This document shows positions 44,701-52,852 of a stretch of 64,000 bases of DNA, piece by piece. Source of the DNA: Elgaria multicarinata webbii. Its lineage: Eukaryota > Chordata > Lepidosauria > Squamata > Anguidae. A model generated the notes under the pieces. That model did no database searches, had not been told where the DNA came from, and saw nothing but the letters and a program-made list of their open reading frames with translations. Each line of letters starts with the position of its first letter. Position 1 is the first letter of the stretch. The stretch is taken from positions 6,535,001 to 6,599,000 of the forward strand of contig NC_086182.1 in NCBI RefSeq assembly GCF_023053635.1, read 5' to 3'. The position numbers and the translations under genes were made by a program.

Positions 44701-47700
44701 GCAAAGTGTCCCTTCAGACCATTCCTGGGTCGAGGCGTCCCCCCCACCCCACGCCTGGCCTGGTTGTAGGGCTGCCTCCGGAAGCTCCCTGTGCCTTCAC
44801 AGGACCACCTCCAGGACCAGTGGGCACAGGACCACCAGCGCCAGTTGCTTGGGAACAACGGCAGGAGACGGTTTTTGCCCTTCATGTCCTTCTTGTGGAC
44901 ATGACCAGGGACTTCTGGTTGGCCCCTCTGGGACCAGGAAGCTGGGCTAGAGAGGACTTCGTATGTCCTTATGTGGGCCGCCCAGAATCAAAGCCCCGAG
45001 CTGCCTCCGTCTTCATACACGGGCCTTGCAGGAGCTCACGCCTACCTTGCAGACTCTGGCCACGCGAGCCACCACCTGGTCAATGTCACAGTCAAACTCC
45101 ACCGCCCGTTCGCTGAAGAAGAAGTAGACCTTGTCGTCATCGCCCCTGTCGCTGCCTTTACTCTCCTGGATGAACGCTGAGCCCACAAAGTGGGGTTCTA
45201 CGGAGAGGAAAGGGGGCAGGGGATGCATGGTTAGGACTGGCGCCAGAACACTGCCCGGTCCATCTCATTCGAATCCCCACCAAACACTCCTGGCCCATAA
45301 TGCACACTGGAATGCGTCACCCCCTTCCCCTTGCCTCAAGCGTTCCATGAAATGAAAGAGACGTGCGGCAACGCACCCTGCTCGGCCTTCACTTCCTCCT
45401 CTGTCTTGGAGTTAGACCCAGAGCATCATCAGACGGAGGGGATTTTCACGTTTCCCTACCATCAATGCTGCTGTCCCACAATAGCAACGGTCTCTTTACA
45501 CAGGGAGAGGAAGAGGAAGCAGCAACGACCACGTGGCTCATTCAGGGGGCATTTATATCGCACTGTTTTTCCTGCACACACAGCAGGAATTGGCAGCACA
45601 TTCCGGGGTTTTTTTAATATATAAAAAGACGGATTAAAAGGGGTCTATTTTGCAACAGAAAAACGAGTGGGAGGCGGACGGTGGTGTCTAAAGGACGTGC
45701 AAACATCCGTAAGTGGGCAGTAGCAAGCGTGCAATGAAACACTCGCCTGATGACACTCCCGTTTCCTCTAGAGCCAGTGTAGTGAATTGGATAAGAGTGC
45801 TGGATTTTAGCCCAGGTTCAAATCCCTGCTCAGAGATGAAGCGTACCAAGAGCCTGGCTGCATGTTACATTCCCCGTGCTGCAGCCCTTTCCGCTCCTGG
45901 GAATTCTGAAGACCCCCAAAGCAAGGGGCCAAAGGAACTGGAGGGAACAGAAACTGGCCGCTTCACGTCATCTGTCTTTGATCTCCTCTTCTCTCTTGGT
46001 AGCTAATTTCCCCCTGCTCTTTTCTCTCCCAGCTCCTAAAGAAAAGTAGCCCTGACCGCTGCCTGGGAGCCTGGACAGCCAGTGCCAACGGGAATTAGAT
46101 GGACAAACAGGCAGTGGAGGCTGGTGGTGAATCCGCTCTGGGTTTCAGCCAGAACCAATCAGAACTCTAAAGGAGCTCTCCAAGGTGCAAAGAGGAGCTT
46201 TTTCATTAGCCAGGACAATGACAGCGGAGATTGTGGGTTTTCCCCAGCCATCTGGCTGGCTTCGCACCTTGGACAGCTCTGACTGGTTCTGACTGATACC
46301 GGGAGCGGATTCATCGCCCCACTGACAATGGAGCCACCAGCCTCCACTGCAAATAGACTGGTCTAGCGTAAGGCAGCTTCCTACATAGATACCCGGGGGG
46401 ATTCTAATCCAGACTGCACAATGAAATGACAGAAGCACAGGGGGCCAATTACTCCAAACTAACTAAAACGTATATTGCTTGTATGTACTTTGTATGTCCT
46501 GCACCTGCAGGTCTCATGAGCCTCTCTCCTGGAAAACACACAACCCAAAGGAGCAACGAGGCACTCATGAGGGGCCCAAACCGGAGAACCCCCTCCCTGC
46601 TTCCCCGTCCCAGCTCACCGTTGAGCCAAGTGTGGAGAAGTTCGGTCTTGACAGAATACTGAGCGCCCAGGTTGCGCAAGATCACAGATTCAGTGCCCAG
46701 GAAGTTGCTGAGCGTTGCGGAGTACAGGTCTTGCTCTGAAACGGACAGAAGAGAAAACGTTAGCCTAGCTTGTGGGAGCCCTTGAGGACTAAGGAGAACA
46801 GGACTGCTTAACACCACTTACCTAGTCACCTATGGTGACTATAAAGTTGCCTGCAGGCGAGCAGGCTGGTTCTTTCCCCTCAGCCTCCGAAGTTCTCCTG
46901 CACAGTTCATTTCAATGAGCCTTGCACAAGAGAGCTTCCTACTGGGACAACTAGGAACTGCCCTCCCACTATTCGGATTTTCCACCTCTGGCTCAAGAAT
47001 AAGGCAGCCTTGAGGTCACTTACCCACAATGAGTCCAGTGTATCCTTTCGCCGGGTCGTAGGGGCATTTCCCCCTTCCATCTTCAAAGGAAAGCCTGTCC
47101 AAGGAGAAGGTGGCCATGTCCTGAAAAGCATCCCGGGAAAGAGAGGGGGTTTATGGAACTGAGCTAGGAGCCACCAATAATTATGCTAAGCAGATGTGCT
47201 CAAACACATTTCATGAGCTGGGAAGCTCCCTGCCACGCTCACAATGTATCTATTGAGTACTATCTCTAGTGACTTTACCTGTTTTCTTTCTGTAACAACT
47301 GGGTGAATAACATGCCCGTTTAGAAAGATTTAACTGGAACTAATGCTGTTTTCTGTATTGTGTATTTTATATATGTTATACTGAATCGTGTAACCCATAG
47401 GGTGTATCATGTATATGCATGGTAAAAGCATCTAGTAGTAACTGCATGAATATCTAGCATTACTTATATTTAGTATTATATATATATACACGACCACAAT
47501 ACCTGATGGAATGCCTCTCCCGACATGAACCTACCTATATACTATGCTCAATATCTAAGGTCCTCCTCCGAGTGCCTACTCCGAGGGAAGCTCGGAGGAT
47601 GGCAACAAGGGAGAGGGCCTTCTCAGTGGTGGCCCCCCGACTGTGGAATGATCTTCCCGACGAGGCTCGCCTGGCGCCAACGTTGTTATCTTTTCGGCAC

Positions 47701-50700
47701 CAGGTCAAGACTTTTCTCTTCTCCCAGGCAGTTAACAACATGTGCTGAGTTTTTAAACTGACCCCAGAATAGTTGTTTTAAATGATATTGCTGTTTTTAT
47801 GCTTTTAAATTTTGGAATATTTGTTTTTAATGTTCACTGTTTTTAACTTCTGTAAACCGCCCAGAGAGCTTCGGCTATGGGGCGGTATATAAATGTAATA
47901 AATAAATAAATAATACAGTTTGCCAATTTGTGTTTCATGCTCCTTGTCTGTTTGTTATACTCACAATGTAGGCACACTTGGGCTGGAAGGCGTACGTCCC
48001 GCAGGTGTACATGTGAGAGCTATTGTAAGTCTGCAGGAAACTGATGTAGTTGAAACAATCCGTCTGGGAAGAAAAGAAGTGGGTTTGTCAGCAAGTCTCC
48101 AAACACTCCCAAAATGGCTTCTGCTTGAGTGTTTGCATCAGCCACACATAGAATTCAGCATCTTTGAACCTTGGCTTTCTTTAAAATCAGGTTTCTAGTC
48201 CTCAAGCCTGTTAAGATCGGCTTCAAGAAGCGAGATCTCAGAAGCCGGGGTGGGGGGGGAGATAGAAGAAGAGATTCAGCAATCTGTAGGGCACTGACAG
48301 GCCTCGGTGCCCTAAAGAGCTCTATTCTCCCATCCCCAAATGACAAACAAAAATATATTTATGCAAAATATGCCAACATGTATATTTTATGCAAATATAG
48401 TATAAGTCACAGAATCCAACTTTTTTTGGTGCAGAACATGCAGGCAGAATGGCCTACAATTGCATGGAACAGCACACCCGAATTCTGGCTTATGGTGAAA
48501 TGTGTTGTGTGTTGGAGAACTCCCACTCCTGTTTGCTCCCGCTTTGCAACTCCCCAACCAGGAACAGTTTAGAGGATTCTTTGTTTGTTTATTTGCTTTT
48601 GTTTTTTTTTAATTAAGATGAAGCATGTATGCATTGCAGCAGGTATAAGCTTAGAAGAGGCATTCCTGCTTCTCTCACACGCGTAGAACCAAGTGATGCC
48701 TCTCCTAAGAGTGTGATTTGCCAGTAATTGACAAAGCACAGTATGAAAAGTTGTGTTTACGAATCAGCTGCCTCGCAAATTGGGGGCAGCCTTAACTATC
48801 GATCAATGCATTTTAAAATCTGTGAATCGAGGAAATGTTGAGGCTCTTGCAAAATCTGTTTAGACATCGACTACTAAGAAGAGGTCCTGCCCCCTCACTG
48901 CCCCACAACTGAAGAAGGGAGCGTCAGTGAAAAAGAAAGCCCTTGAAACTCAACCCGCCCCTTGGAAACTCCAGGGGCCCCGTCAGCCTGCCTCTATGCC
49001 CGTTTCCAAGACCCAGTTCAGTGGCCGTGCATGTCTGTCAGCAACATTTGCAGGGAAGATGGAATGCAAACAGAGCAGAGGGGAACTTAGACACAGCCAT
49101 TGGCACGCCAGCCATTGGCACGCCAGCTTGGCAGGAAGAGGCCAGGAACTCTAGTGACCAGAGCTGAGCAGCGTTCCCATGGGCAGAATGGAGCAACGCA
49201 ATGAAACGGGGGGAGGCATCCGGCAGGCACAAGCCGCGTGAATGCCAGGGGCGCTCTCGCTCATTGCCCTTCTGCAACGTGCCTGCGTGGTCAGAGGAAG
49301 AGGGATTGAAGGATCTGCTGTTCCTGAGCCAGAGTAGCATAACGGGTAAGGGGTCTTTCACACTTTTTTCCCTCTGGTTTGTCTCCCCGTTTTTTACCTC
49401 TGTTTCATGAGCGCCTCAAGGGCTCCCTCCGCCCCTTCTCCTTCCTCCTCCTGTTTATTGGCTGTGGTACTCTGAATGGCATGAGCTCTCCCCCGCCCCC
49501 ACCCATCGCTCTGGCTTTGTTATCTAGCAATTAAAGGTTTCATCTGGGCTCTGTTTCTGTGGGCAATGAGAGGGTGGTGGTGGTTGGAGCACTAAAAAGT
49601 CCATTCAACCTACTAACAAGATCCTACACTGACTGTGCTGGAGGAGGAGGAGAACTGCCCTGCCCTCCCCTTTCCTCATCAAGACTCCATTAGCAGCACC
49701 CCCCCAACAAAGGAAAAACAAGAGGGGGAAATAATCCAGACTTTCCCCGCACCAAAATAAAATGCAACAAGGAGGGGAAGGGGCGAGATGAGTGCAGGAC
49801 AGGGACGACGTCATGCGAGTCCCGCGCTGCAAATCCACATACCAGGAACGGCGAGTGTGCGATAAATCGCGGGTGTGATGGAGCTCTTAGACAATGGAGC
49901 TTTGAACCAGGAAGTTCAAATCTCACCTCTGCCATCAACTCACTTAGGAAAATCTCTCTCTCTCCTCTCTCCCTCTCTCTCAATCTCAATCTCCCCATCT
50001 GCAACATGGGGCACTTTATCCCAGTAAAACTCCCAGAGTTTGAAGAAAGGCTTCAAGCGTGCGTGAGCAAAGCAACAGAGACATTCTGAAGAGCTGCCCC
50101 TAAGAAAATAAGTGGTGGTGGTAGCCCACAACCTGGGATAAAAGAATCCCTCCTTGGGAGGGGGGGGGGACTTTTGGACCATGCAACTTTTCTTGGGGGA
50201 AGCACTTCAAAGCAATGGCATTTTCCCCTCTGTTGTTTTGCCTAGGGAGCTGCCTCTAATATAACTGGTCAGGTTTACTTGGGAAATTATCTGAGTTCCC
50301 CCTGATGTTGGGAGTGGAGGGGGGCCTTGATCAGTTCTGCATTAATTTGAAGTGAGCAAGGTAAAGCTAACCCATCTCTACTCTCTATAGAACAATACTC
50401 ACTCACCCTTAGAAGTATCGGGTCGCATTGGGGGACAGCAATGGCACATCTCTTGTTCCCTGCCCAAACCAATGAAGAAGCAAGACTGTGGGCCTGTTCA
50501 GAAGACAACCTTAAACCCTGCTGGTTAAGGCTTTTGCTTGAGCAGCAGGGTTGAACGTGTTGTGTGCAATGCGTTTTGCTAAACCCTGGTCACTTTCGAA
50601 CCACAGTTGGACCGCCTGCAGCAGGGTTAGCGGCTCTAACCGTGGTTTAAAGTGTTGTGTGTGATAGCACGGCTTGTGGTTAGTTGTAACCACAGGGAAC

Positions 50701-52852
50701 CACAGTTTTGCTAACCACAGTCCCTGAAGTGTCGTCTGAACAGGCCCTGTTACTTCTCATCACAGTGGCTCCGTTGAGAAGACACCTTAAACCACGACTT
50801 TAACCACAGTGAATAAGGATTTAGGTTAAAGCCATGGTTTAAGGTGCCTTCTGAACACGGCCCGGCTTTTTGGCTTAACCACCATGGTTAAAGCTGTGGT
50901 TTAAGGTGTCTTCTGAACGGGGCCAGTCTCTTCCTGGGCCCTGTTTCTTGGTTGCTCAGGACACTGGCTTTGAGAAAGAGAGATTTCGACCATCTCAAAG
51001 AATAAAAACCATGAGTAAAAAAGCAAAGTTAAAAACACGCACACACAGGTAAAACCAAGAACAAAACTCACGAGTAATCTCCATCTATCACTTGGGCTTA
51101 CCTGATTGCTTTTGCCCTTTTGGATACACTCTGCTTTCTTCTCTGCTGGGGCTTCCCAAAGGATCTGCAAAGAACAGTTATTATTCTTAATCATCATATG
51201 ATCATCACATCTGCCTGCCTACTCCACCCTGTCACAAAGGCCCTGGGTGGTTTATGGTACAATAAGAAAGCCACACAGTCATGGGATAGTACACAGAACT
51301 GTGAGAACGTTTAAAAATAAAATGTAGGCGCGTTCAGGGCTCACAGAAGCACAAGATTAAAAAGCCGAGGCAAAAAGCCACAACGAACGCTGAAAACCCA
51401 GTTCATGGATCCAAGCAGCCGCGCACAATGCTCCCTTTCTCCTTTCTCAAAAGGAGTTCAGACTACCCATCTGTCCCCCGACTTCCATCCCACTCAGGCC
51501 CGGCTGAAGATAATGTTAGTGCTTGTGTTCAAAAACACCAAGTGGCTCCTTCTTGGCCACGTATGAATAGATGGCAGAGCACTTGCAGAGCTCCTGTTCA
51601 TTTCAAGAGGGCTTGAGCAAGAGAAACCTCTCCCTGGATTACGCCCCATAAGTCACGTCTGCGTCTCTCGCTTTGCAACACCATAGTTAGGGATGCCAGA
51701 GCGGCCACTTGTATATTGCCAAAAAGAGACAAAAGAAGACCCAGGTTGGCATAAAGTTTGCATCATTTATAGCGAGAGGTGCAAGTTTGGAAAGAATTTC
51801 TGAGATTTAAACAGTAACACAGAACATCTCAACGTCTCATGATATTAGGGAAGACTTTGATCAGGTGAGATGCATGAGGTCCAGGTGCTAAATACTATCT
51901 GCTTTCCAGGGACTATGGCCTTTGCTAGACCACGGGTTAGCCTGGGCTGATGTGCATCCAGATGATGCACAGGGGATCCCGGGCTCAGGCAGGGGTCAAC
52001 CCTCCCTGGCCCCGGGATAACGGGCACCACTTTTGGAAAGCCCAAGACCGTGAGCATGTAGCCCGTTCCGCCGCTTTTCCCGGCTACCGCAATTACTTGC
52101 GAGTAGCTGGGAAAAGCGGCGGCTATCAGGGCAGGGTGGGGAGATCGGGGCAAGGGGGGAGATTGGGGCAGGGGGGGAGATCGCGGAGAACATTTTTTTT
52201 TAAAAAAAAAAACACCTTACCTAAGCACACAAGCGTTCGTGCGCACCCGGCCCTTTTATTGAAAAAAAATGGCGGATGCGATGGGGCTTTCCTTTAGCCC
52301 GTTGCATCTGATGTGTGGATTGGAGTGACAGCTGTACTACGTGTGGATTGTAGCTGCCCCTCCTCCCGCACAGATTACCCGGTAGGTCTAGCAAAGGCCT
52401 AAGTGTTGATGGACAACATCAAGGCCTCTGCTGCTCTCCCTTCTTCATAGAATCATAGAACAGAAGAGTTGGAAGGGGCCTCTAAGGCCATCGAGTCCAA
52501 CTCCCTGCTCAATGCAGGAATCCACCTCAAAGCATCCCTGACAGATGGGCTCGTAGCCATGATGGCTAAACAGAGGCTCCACACCTAGAGGTAGCTCACC
52601 TCTGTGTAGCAGGAACTGGAACCAACGGCAGGAGAGAGCGCCATTCGCCTTCCTGGCCAGAACGCAACGGTGCTCCACCACCAATCCTACCCCCACAACT
52701 CACCGCTTCCTCCAGCTCCATGCTGCTGGTGCTGAGGGCGAAGATGGCTTCTCGAGCGCCCACGTAGAGCAGCCCTTTGGCGTCGGCCAACGTCAGCGTT
52801 GTGTAGTTGGACACTCCCGCCCTGGAGAAACGCTTTGTCACTCCTTTCAGTT
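34392..52852 (-). CDS. SEMA4C: Semaphorin-4C, 13 coding exons, 5'-partial
   Basis: Single-pass membrane semaphorin of class 4, a cell-surface guidance ligand; the family is known to signal through plexin-B receptors. Joining 52704-52852, 51102-51164, 47965-48063, 47024-47120, 46619-46735, 45046-45197, 43918-44093, 42311-42455, 40780-41002, 39693-39808, 38028-38185, 37273-37343 and 34392-35233 gives 802 codons plus stop with every phase matching. Residues about 1-445 are sema domain, 446-522 PSI and linker, 543-592 the Ig cysteine pair, 629-649 the membrane helix, and 802 the end of a cytoplasmic tail. The tail ends [11 protein letters not shown], which I recall as the mammalian SEMA4C C-terminus and which separates it from other class 4 members. 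Human SEMA4C is 833 residues, so only the signal-peptide exon (about 35 residues) is missing. Repeats occur only in introns and UTR, so the gene looks functional. Confidence 0.95.
35683..35735. repeat. (CA)n microsatellite in SEMA4C last intron
   Basis: About 24 CA units, polypurine/pyrimidine alternating and Z-DNA capable. Confidence 0.95.
36450..36560. repeat. Foldback element with ATGCATGTTTA arms
   Basis: CTATGCATGTTTAGACAGAA-AGAAGTCCTAGAACTCCCAG pairs with GGGAGTCCTAGGACTTTTTTCTCTCTAAACATGCATAG. In the SEMA4C intron. Confidence 0.8.
36662..37096 (+). mobile_element. CR1 LINE 3' part in SEMA4C intron
   Basis: GGAAACAAAGCCCTATGAGG ... GGTTGTCACACAGAGGAGGG ... GCTGTTCTATGATTCTATG. Antisense to the gene. 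Confidence 0.93.
37209..37262. repeat. Minisatellite beside a SEMA4C splice donor
   Basis: Three copies of AGACTGAGTAGCCAAAG-like units, with a GGGA interruption. The array ends about 9 bp from the donor of exon 37273-37343, and the donor region (GTCAGTCC on minus) resembles part of the unit. Confidence 0.85.
37273..37343 (-). CDS. SEMA4C: SEMA4C exon: PSI-Ig linker
   Basis: 71 bp encoding [20 protein letters not shown] and SRP. It links PSI and Ig and aligns with the mammalian SLLIQHV...CNLRGSK linker, although it is much more divergent than the other exons. Acceptor CTTGCAG. The donor CCAG|GTCAGT is weaker than consensus and is followed after a few bases by a minisatellite that repeats a GACTGAGT-type core (37209-37262). 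Both junctions preserve the frame, which is the main support for this short exon. Confidence 0.88.
37500..37870. other. AT-rich intronic sequence, possible old LINE tail
   Basis: T-run, A-run and TTATTATTATTTATTAAAAGGG suggest an antisense retroposon end; family not assigned. Confidence 0.3.
38028..38185 (-). CDS. SEMA4C: SEMA4C exon: end of sema and PSI domain
   Basis: 158 bp encoding [19 protein letters not shown] followed by the PSI core, [19 protein letters not shown] and NGSRC. The regularly spaced cysteines and DPYCAW identify the plexin-semaphorin-integrin module. NGS is a sequon. Acceptor TGTCTAG, donor GATGG|GTAAGA. Confidence 0.95.
38290..38642 (+). mobile_element. L3/CR1-like LINE 3' end split by a MITE
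   Basis: CTATCCATGGCTACTAGCCC ... TGTGAACAGAGTGC, then the MITE, then GGACTAGATGGACCCTTGTT ... CTTCTGATGTTCTTA. Confidence 0.85.
38452..38588. mobile_element. hAT-like MITE, relative of the 3' UTR element
   Basis: GGGCCGGATCAACACCAAGC-AGGATAAACC and GCAGTAGTGTAGATCCTGCCC are inverted. The internal GTTTTAAAGCAGTAGTGTAG block parallels 32451-33282. Confidence 0.65.
39100..39660. repeat. Foldback element split by an L2 tail
   Basis: Left half TTGTTGGACTGCAGTTCCCATC (to about 39165) and right half GGCAGCTGCAGTCCGACAACATC (39620 on) belong to one palindrome. The L2 at 39172-39595 sits between them. Confidence 0.7.
39172..39595 (+). mobile_element. L2 LINE 3' end
   Basis: AAAGCCCTAAACGACTTGGG-ACCAGGACACCTG (L2 [15 protein letters not shown]), CAGGGCCTTCTCTGTAGCG, and the tail GAGAGCCTCAGCTACTGGGC ... 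AATAAATAAATA. Confidence 0.88.
39693..39808 (-). CDS. SEMA4C: SEMA4C exon: end of sema domain, GWLHKAVVL
   Basis: 116 bp encoding [20 protein letters not shown] and then [17 protein letters not shown]. This is the last blade of the sema propeller (G-LHKAV; VHLIEE). Acceptor TCTGCAG, donor AAG|GTAAGG. Confidence 0.95.
40158..40262. repeat. Foldback element in SEMA4C intron
   Basis: GTTTTGGACAACAAGTCCTAG ... GTTGTAATCCAACACAACTGG-AGGGTGTCAGGTTGG. A second right-half copy is at about 40340-40385. Confidence 0.65.
40403..40640. mobile_element. hAT-like MITE
   Basis: GGGCCGGTTCACACAATCGC-AGGGATGGTTAA and AACCACCCTGCAATTGTCTG-AACCAGGCCT are imperfect inverted ends. No transposase. Confidence 0.65.
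40780..41002 (-). CDS. SEMA4C: SEMA4C exon: sema domain, [17 protein letters not shown]
   Basis: 223 bp, the largest sema exon here. It starts [11 protein letters not shown], continues with [20 protein letters not shown] and [18 protein letters not shown], and ends YKVLYIGT. The LPD--LNF-K-HPLM and VLFIGT blocks are diagnostic of vertebrate semaphorins. NFT is a glycosylation sequon. Acceptor CTCCCAG, donor ACAG|GTGCGG. Confidence 0.96.
41072..41185. mobile_element. Truncated hAT MITE (TAGGGCTGTGCAC family)
   Basis: TAGGGCTGTGCACCGCCTCGG followed by repeats of GGATC/CCGAA-type motifs. Left end only. Confidence 0.65.
41190..41300. repeat. Foldback element
   Basis: TTGGCTCCCATAATTCCCAG-CCAGC ... 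GTGATGCAGTCCAACACATT-TGGAGGTCACCAGGTTGGGG; partial palindrome. Confidence 0.6.
41380..41822 (+). mobile_element. CR1 LINE 3' part in SEMA4C intron
   Basis: ACTAGTTAGGCCTCATCTTG ... AGAGAGACTGAAAGAACTGG ... GACTTGATGGTCTTACAGGC; internal deletion between the ...CAGGACAGGGA and GGTCATGGGCTC parts. Confidence 0.92.
41926..42195 (+). mobile_element. Second CR1 3' end in the same intron
   Basis: CATCCCAGAGTGCAGGACAC ... CTAGGGAGGTTGTGGGCTCT ... GCTATTCTATGATTATG. Confidence 0.92.
42311..42455 (-). CDS. SEMA4C: SEMA4C exon: sema domain, DVSAICQY...GPFKEY
   Basis: 145 bp encoding [20 protein letters not shown], then [17 protein letters not shown] and ending PVPRPGA. SAIC and VF-GP-KE are class 4 motifs, and PRPG-C continues into the next exon. 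Acceptor CCTGCAG, donor GCT|GTAAGT. Confidence 0.95.
42555..42750 (-). repeat. tRNA-Ala-derived SINE
   Basis: On the minus strand, GCTGTAGCTCCATGGTACAG is an A-box arm, TTGCTTTGCATGCAGAA carries the tRNA-Ala(TGC) anticodon loop, and AGGTTCGACCCCCGG is the B box. Then come the CATCTCCAGGTAGGGCGG body and GGTATAAGGCAGCTTCC. Not a functional tRNA, since base pairing is lost and it continues into SINE body. Confidence 0.88.
42985..43412 (+). mobile_element. L3/CR1-like LINE 3' end in SEMA4C intron
   Basis: Encodes [20 protein letters not shown] and [20 protein letters not shown]. It ends with GAACATGGGTGGGAGGGTGC ... TTATTATGTTCTTATGTTC. It is among the least diverged copies. Confidence 0.93.
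43858..43903. repeat. CT/AC microsatellite next to SEMA4C exon 43918-44093
   Basis: TCTCTCTCAATCTCTCTCTC then ACTCACTCACACACACACA, starting 15 bp beyond the splice donor. Confidence 0.9.
43918..44093 (-). CDS. SEMA4C: SEMA4C exon: sema domain, GDMGG...WTTFLKARL
   Basis: 176 bp encoding [20 protein letters not shown], the [16 protein letters not shown] strand, and [13 protein letters not shown] and WT-FLKARL-CS are family signatures. Acceptor TGTGCAG, donor CTG|GTAAGG. Tryptophan is split across the junction to [15 protein letters not shown] microsatellite lies immediately downstream in the intron. Confidence 0.96.
44600..44965 (+). mobile_element. Degenerate L3-like LINE tail with (CT)n
   Basis: (CT)n at 44611-44634. 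Later CTTCTTGTGGACATGACCAGG, CTGGTTGGCCCCTCTGGGACC and GAAGCTGGGCTAGAGAGGAC resemble the old L3-like terminus. Confidence 0.45.
45046..45197 (-). CDS. SEMA4C: SEMA4C exon: sema domain, FVGSAF...DDDKVYFFF
   Basis: 152 bp encoding [19 protein letters not shown], then [18 protein letters not shown] and [10 protein letters not shown]. These include the very conserved D-DKVYFFF-E strand and the RVARVC cysteine of the sema propeller. Acceptor CTCCGTAG, donor AAG|GTAGGC, which is an acceptable although weaker donor. Confidence 0.96.
45421..45768. mobile_element. MITE with CATCATCAGACG ends
   Basis: Left AGAGCATCATCAGACGGAGG and right CACTCGCCTGATGACACTC are inverted. The internal TTTTCCTGCACACACAGCAGG and GTGCAATGAAACACTCG match the split copy at 6036-7216. 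Intact-looking, no transposase. Confidence 0.65.
45772..45840 (+). repeat. tRNA-derived SINE 5' part
   Basis: AGAGCCAGTGTAGTGAATTG-GATAAGAGTGCTGG and AGGTTCAAATCCCTGCTCAG carry A-box and B-box regions; the tail is missing. Confidence 0.7.
46112..46349. mobile_element. MITE, CAGTGGAGGCTGGTGG family, best copy
   Basis: CAGTGGAGGCTGGTGGTGAATCC and GGATTCATCGCCCC...GGAGCCACCAGCCTCCACTG are inverted. Flanks CAAACAGG and CAAATAGA agree at 6 of 8 bases, suggestive of a hAT duplication. The interior has a second inverted pair (TCTAAAGGAGCTCTCCAAGGTGC against GCACCTTGGACAGCTC). Confidence 0.8.
46619..46735 (-). CDS. SEMA4C: SEMA4C exon: sema domain, LYSAT...FLGTES
   Basis: 117 bp encoding [18 protein letters not shown] and on to LLHTWLN, matching the LYSAT--FLGTE-IILRN pattern of class 4 semaphorins. 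Acceptor GTTTCAG, donor AACG|GTGAGC. The split codon with the next exon restores glutamate in [11 protein letters not shown]. Confidence 0.95.
47024..47120 (-). CDS. SEMA4C: SEMA4C exon: sema domain, [14 protein letters not shown]
   Basis: 97 bp encoding [20 protein letters not shown] and then [12 protein letters not shown], the conserved G-G-CP-DP segment of semaphorins. Acceptor TTTTCAG, donor GTGG|GTAAGT. It ends one base into a glutamate codon completed by the next exon ([12 protein letters not shown]). Confidence 0.95.
47490..47922 (+). mobile_element. L2 LINE 3' end in SEMA4C intron
   Basis: Encodes [20 protein letters not shown] and [20 protein letters not shown]. Tail AAACCGCCCAGAGAGCTTCG-GCTATGGGGCGG then (AATA)n. 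Nearly identical to 26005-26476. Confidence 0.93.
47965..48063 (-). CDS. SEMA4C: SEMA4C exon: sema domain, [10 protein letters not shown]
   Basis: 99 bp, phase 0 at both ends. It encodes [19 protein letters not shown] and then [13 protein letters not shown], the hallmark semaphorin motif CGT-AF-P-C with paired cysteines, plus an NSS glycosylation sequon. Acceptor TTCCCAG, donor ATT|GTGAGT. An L2 LINE tail sits in the intron just downstream, at 47490-47922. Confidence 0.95.
48064..49840. other. SEMA4C intron, little recognised repeat
   Basis: No exon found between 48064 and 51101. A tandem duplication, GCCATTGGCACGCCA twice, is at 49096-49126. The rest is unremarkable. Confidence 0.35.
49850..50010 (+). 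repeat. Old tRNA-SINE-like segment
   Basis: GGAGCTTTGAACCAGGAAGT-TCAAATCTCACCTCTGCC resembles a B-box region of the older SINE class, followed by CT-rich sequence and CATCTGCAACATGGGGCAC. Confidence 0.4.
50485..50930. mobile_element. Tandem hAT-like MITEs with GGCCTGTTCAGAAGACA ends
   Basis: GGGCCTGTTCAGAAGACAAC-CTTAAACC at 50489 pairs with GTGTCGTCTGAACAGGCCC at about 50746. A second palindromic unit follows (GAGAAGACACCTTAAACCAC ... GGTTTAAGGTGCCTTCTGAAC ... GGTTTAAGGTGTCTTCTGAAC). Rich in AACCACAG/CTGTGGTT inverted motifs. Confidence 0.7.
51102..51164 (-). CDS. SEMA4C: SEMA4C exon: sema domain, EKK-C-IQKGK segment
   Basis: A 63-bp in-phase exon (21 codons) encoding [18 protein letters not shown] followed by SNQ. 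This is a well conserved semaphorin segment that includes a disulfide cysteine. Acceptor TTTGCAG and donor CAG|GTAAGC are canonical. Both junctions are phase 0, joining to the preceding EEA and the following TDCFNY. Confidence 0.93.
51690..51865. mobile_element. Fragment of a GGGTGGCC-ended DNA element
   Basis: TTGGCATAAAGTTTGCATCATTTATAG and GAACATCTCAACGTCTCAT match the element at 60378-60980. Confidence 0.5.
51908..52400. mobile_element. hAT-like MITE with internal hairpin
   Basis: Ends GGCCTTTGCTAGACCACGGG and CCGGTAGGTCTAGCAAAGGCC are inverted. Inside, CCGCCGCTTTTCCCGGCTA (52068-52086) and TAGCTGGGAAAAGCGGCGG (52104-52122) form a hairpin. There is also a GGGGGAGAT tandem array (about 52137-52190) and a T9/A11 run. 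Confidence 0.75.
52446..52548 (-). mobile_element. CR1 3' terminus
   Basis: ATAGAATCATAGAACAGAAG ... AAAGCATCCCTGACAGATGG; short copy in the SEMA4C intron 150 bp from the exon. Confidence 0.88.
52704..52852 (-). CDS. SEMA4C: SEMA4C exon: start of sema domain
   Basis: 149 bp coding for about 50 residues that open the sema propeller. They include the class 4 signature [14 protein letters not shown] and an N-glycosylation sequon (NYT). The acceptor is a pyrimidine-rich tract ending TTTGCAG and the donor is GCG|GTGAGT. The exon starts with two bases that complete a split codon, so an upstream coding exon ending in G is required. That exon should carry the signal peptide and was not found to the right. 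Confidence 0.92.
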
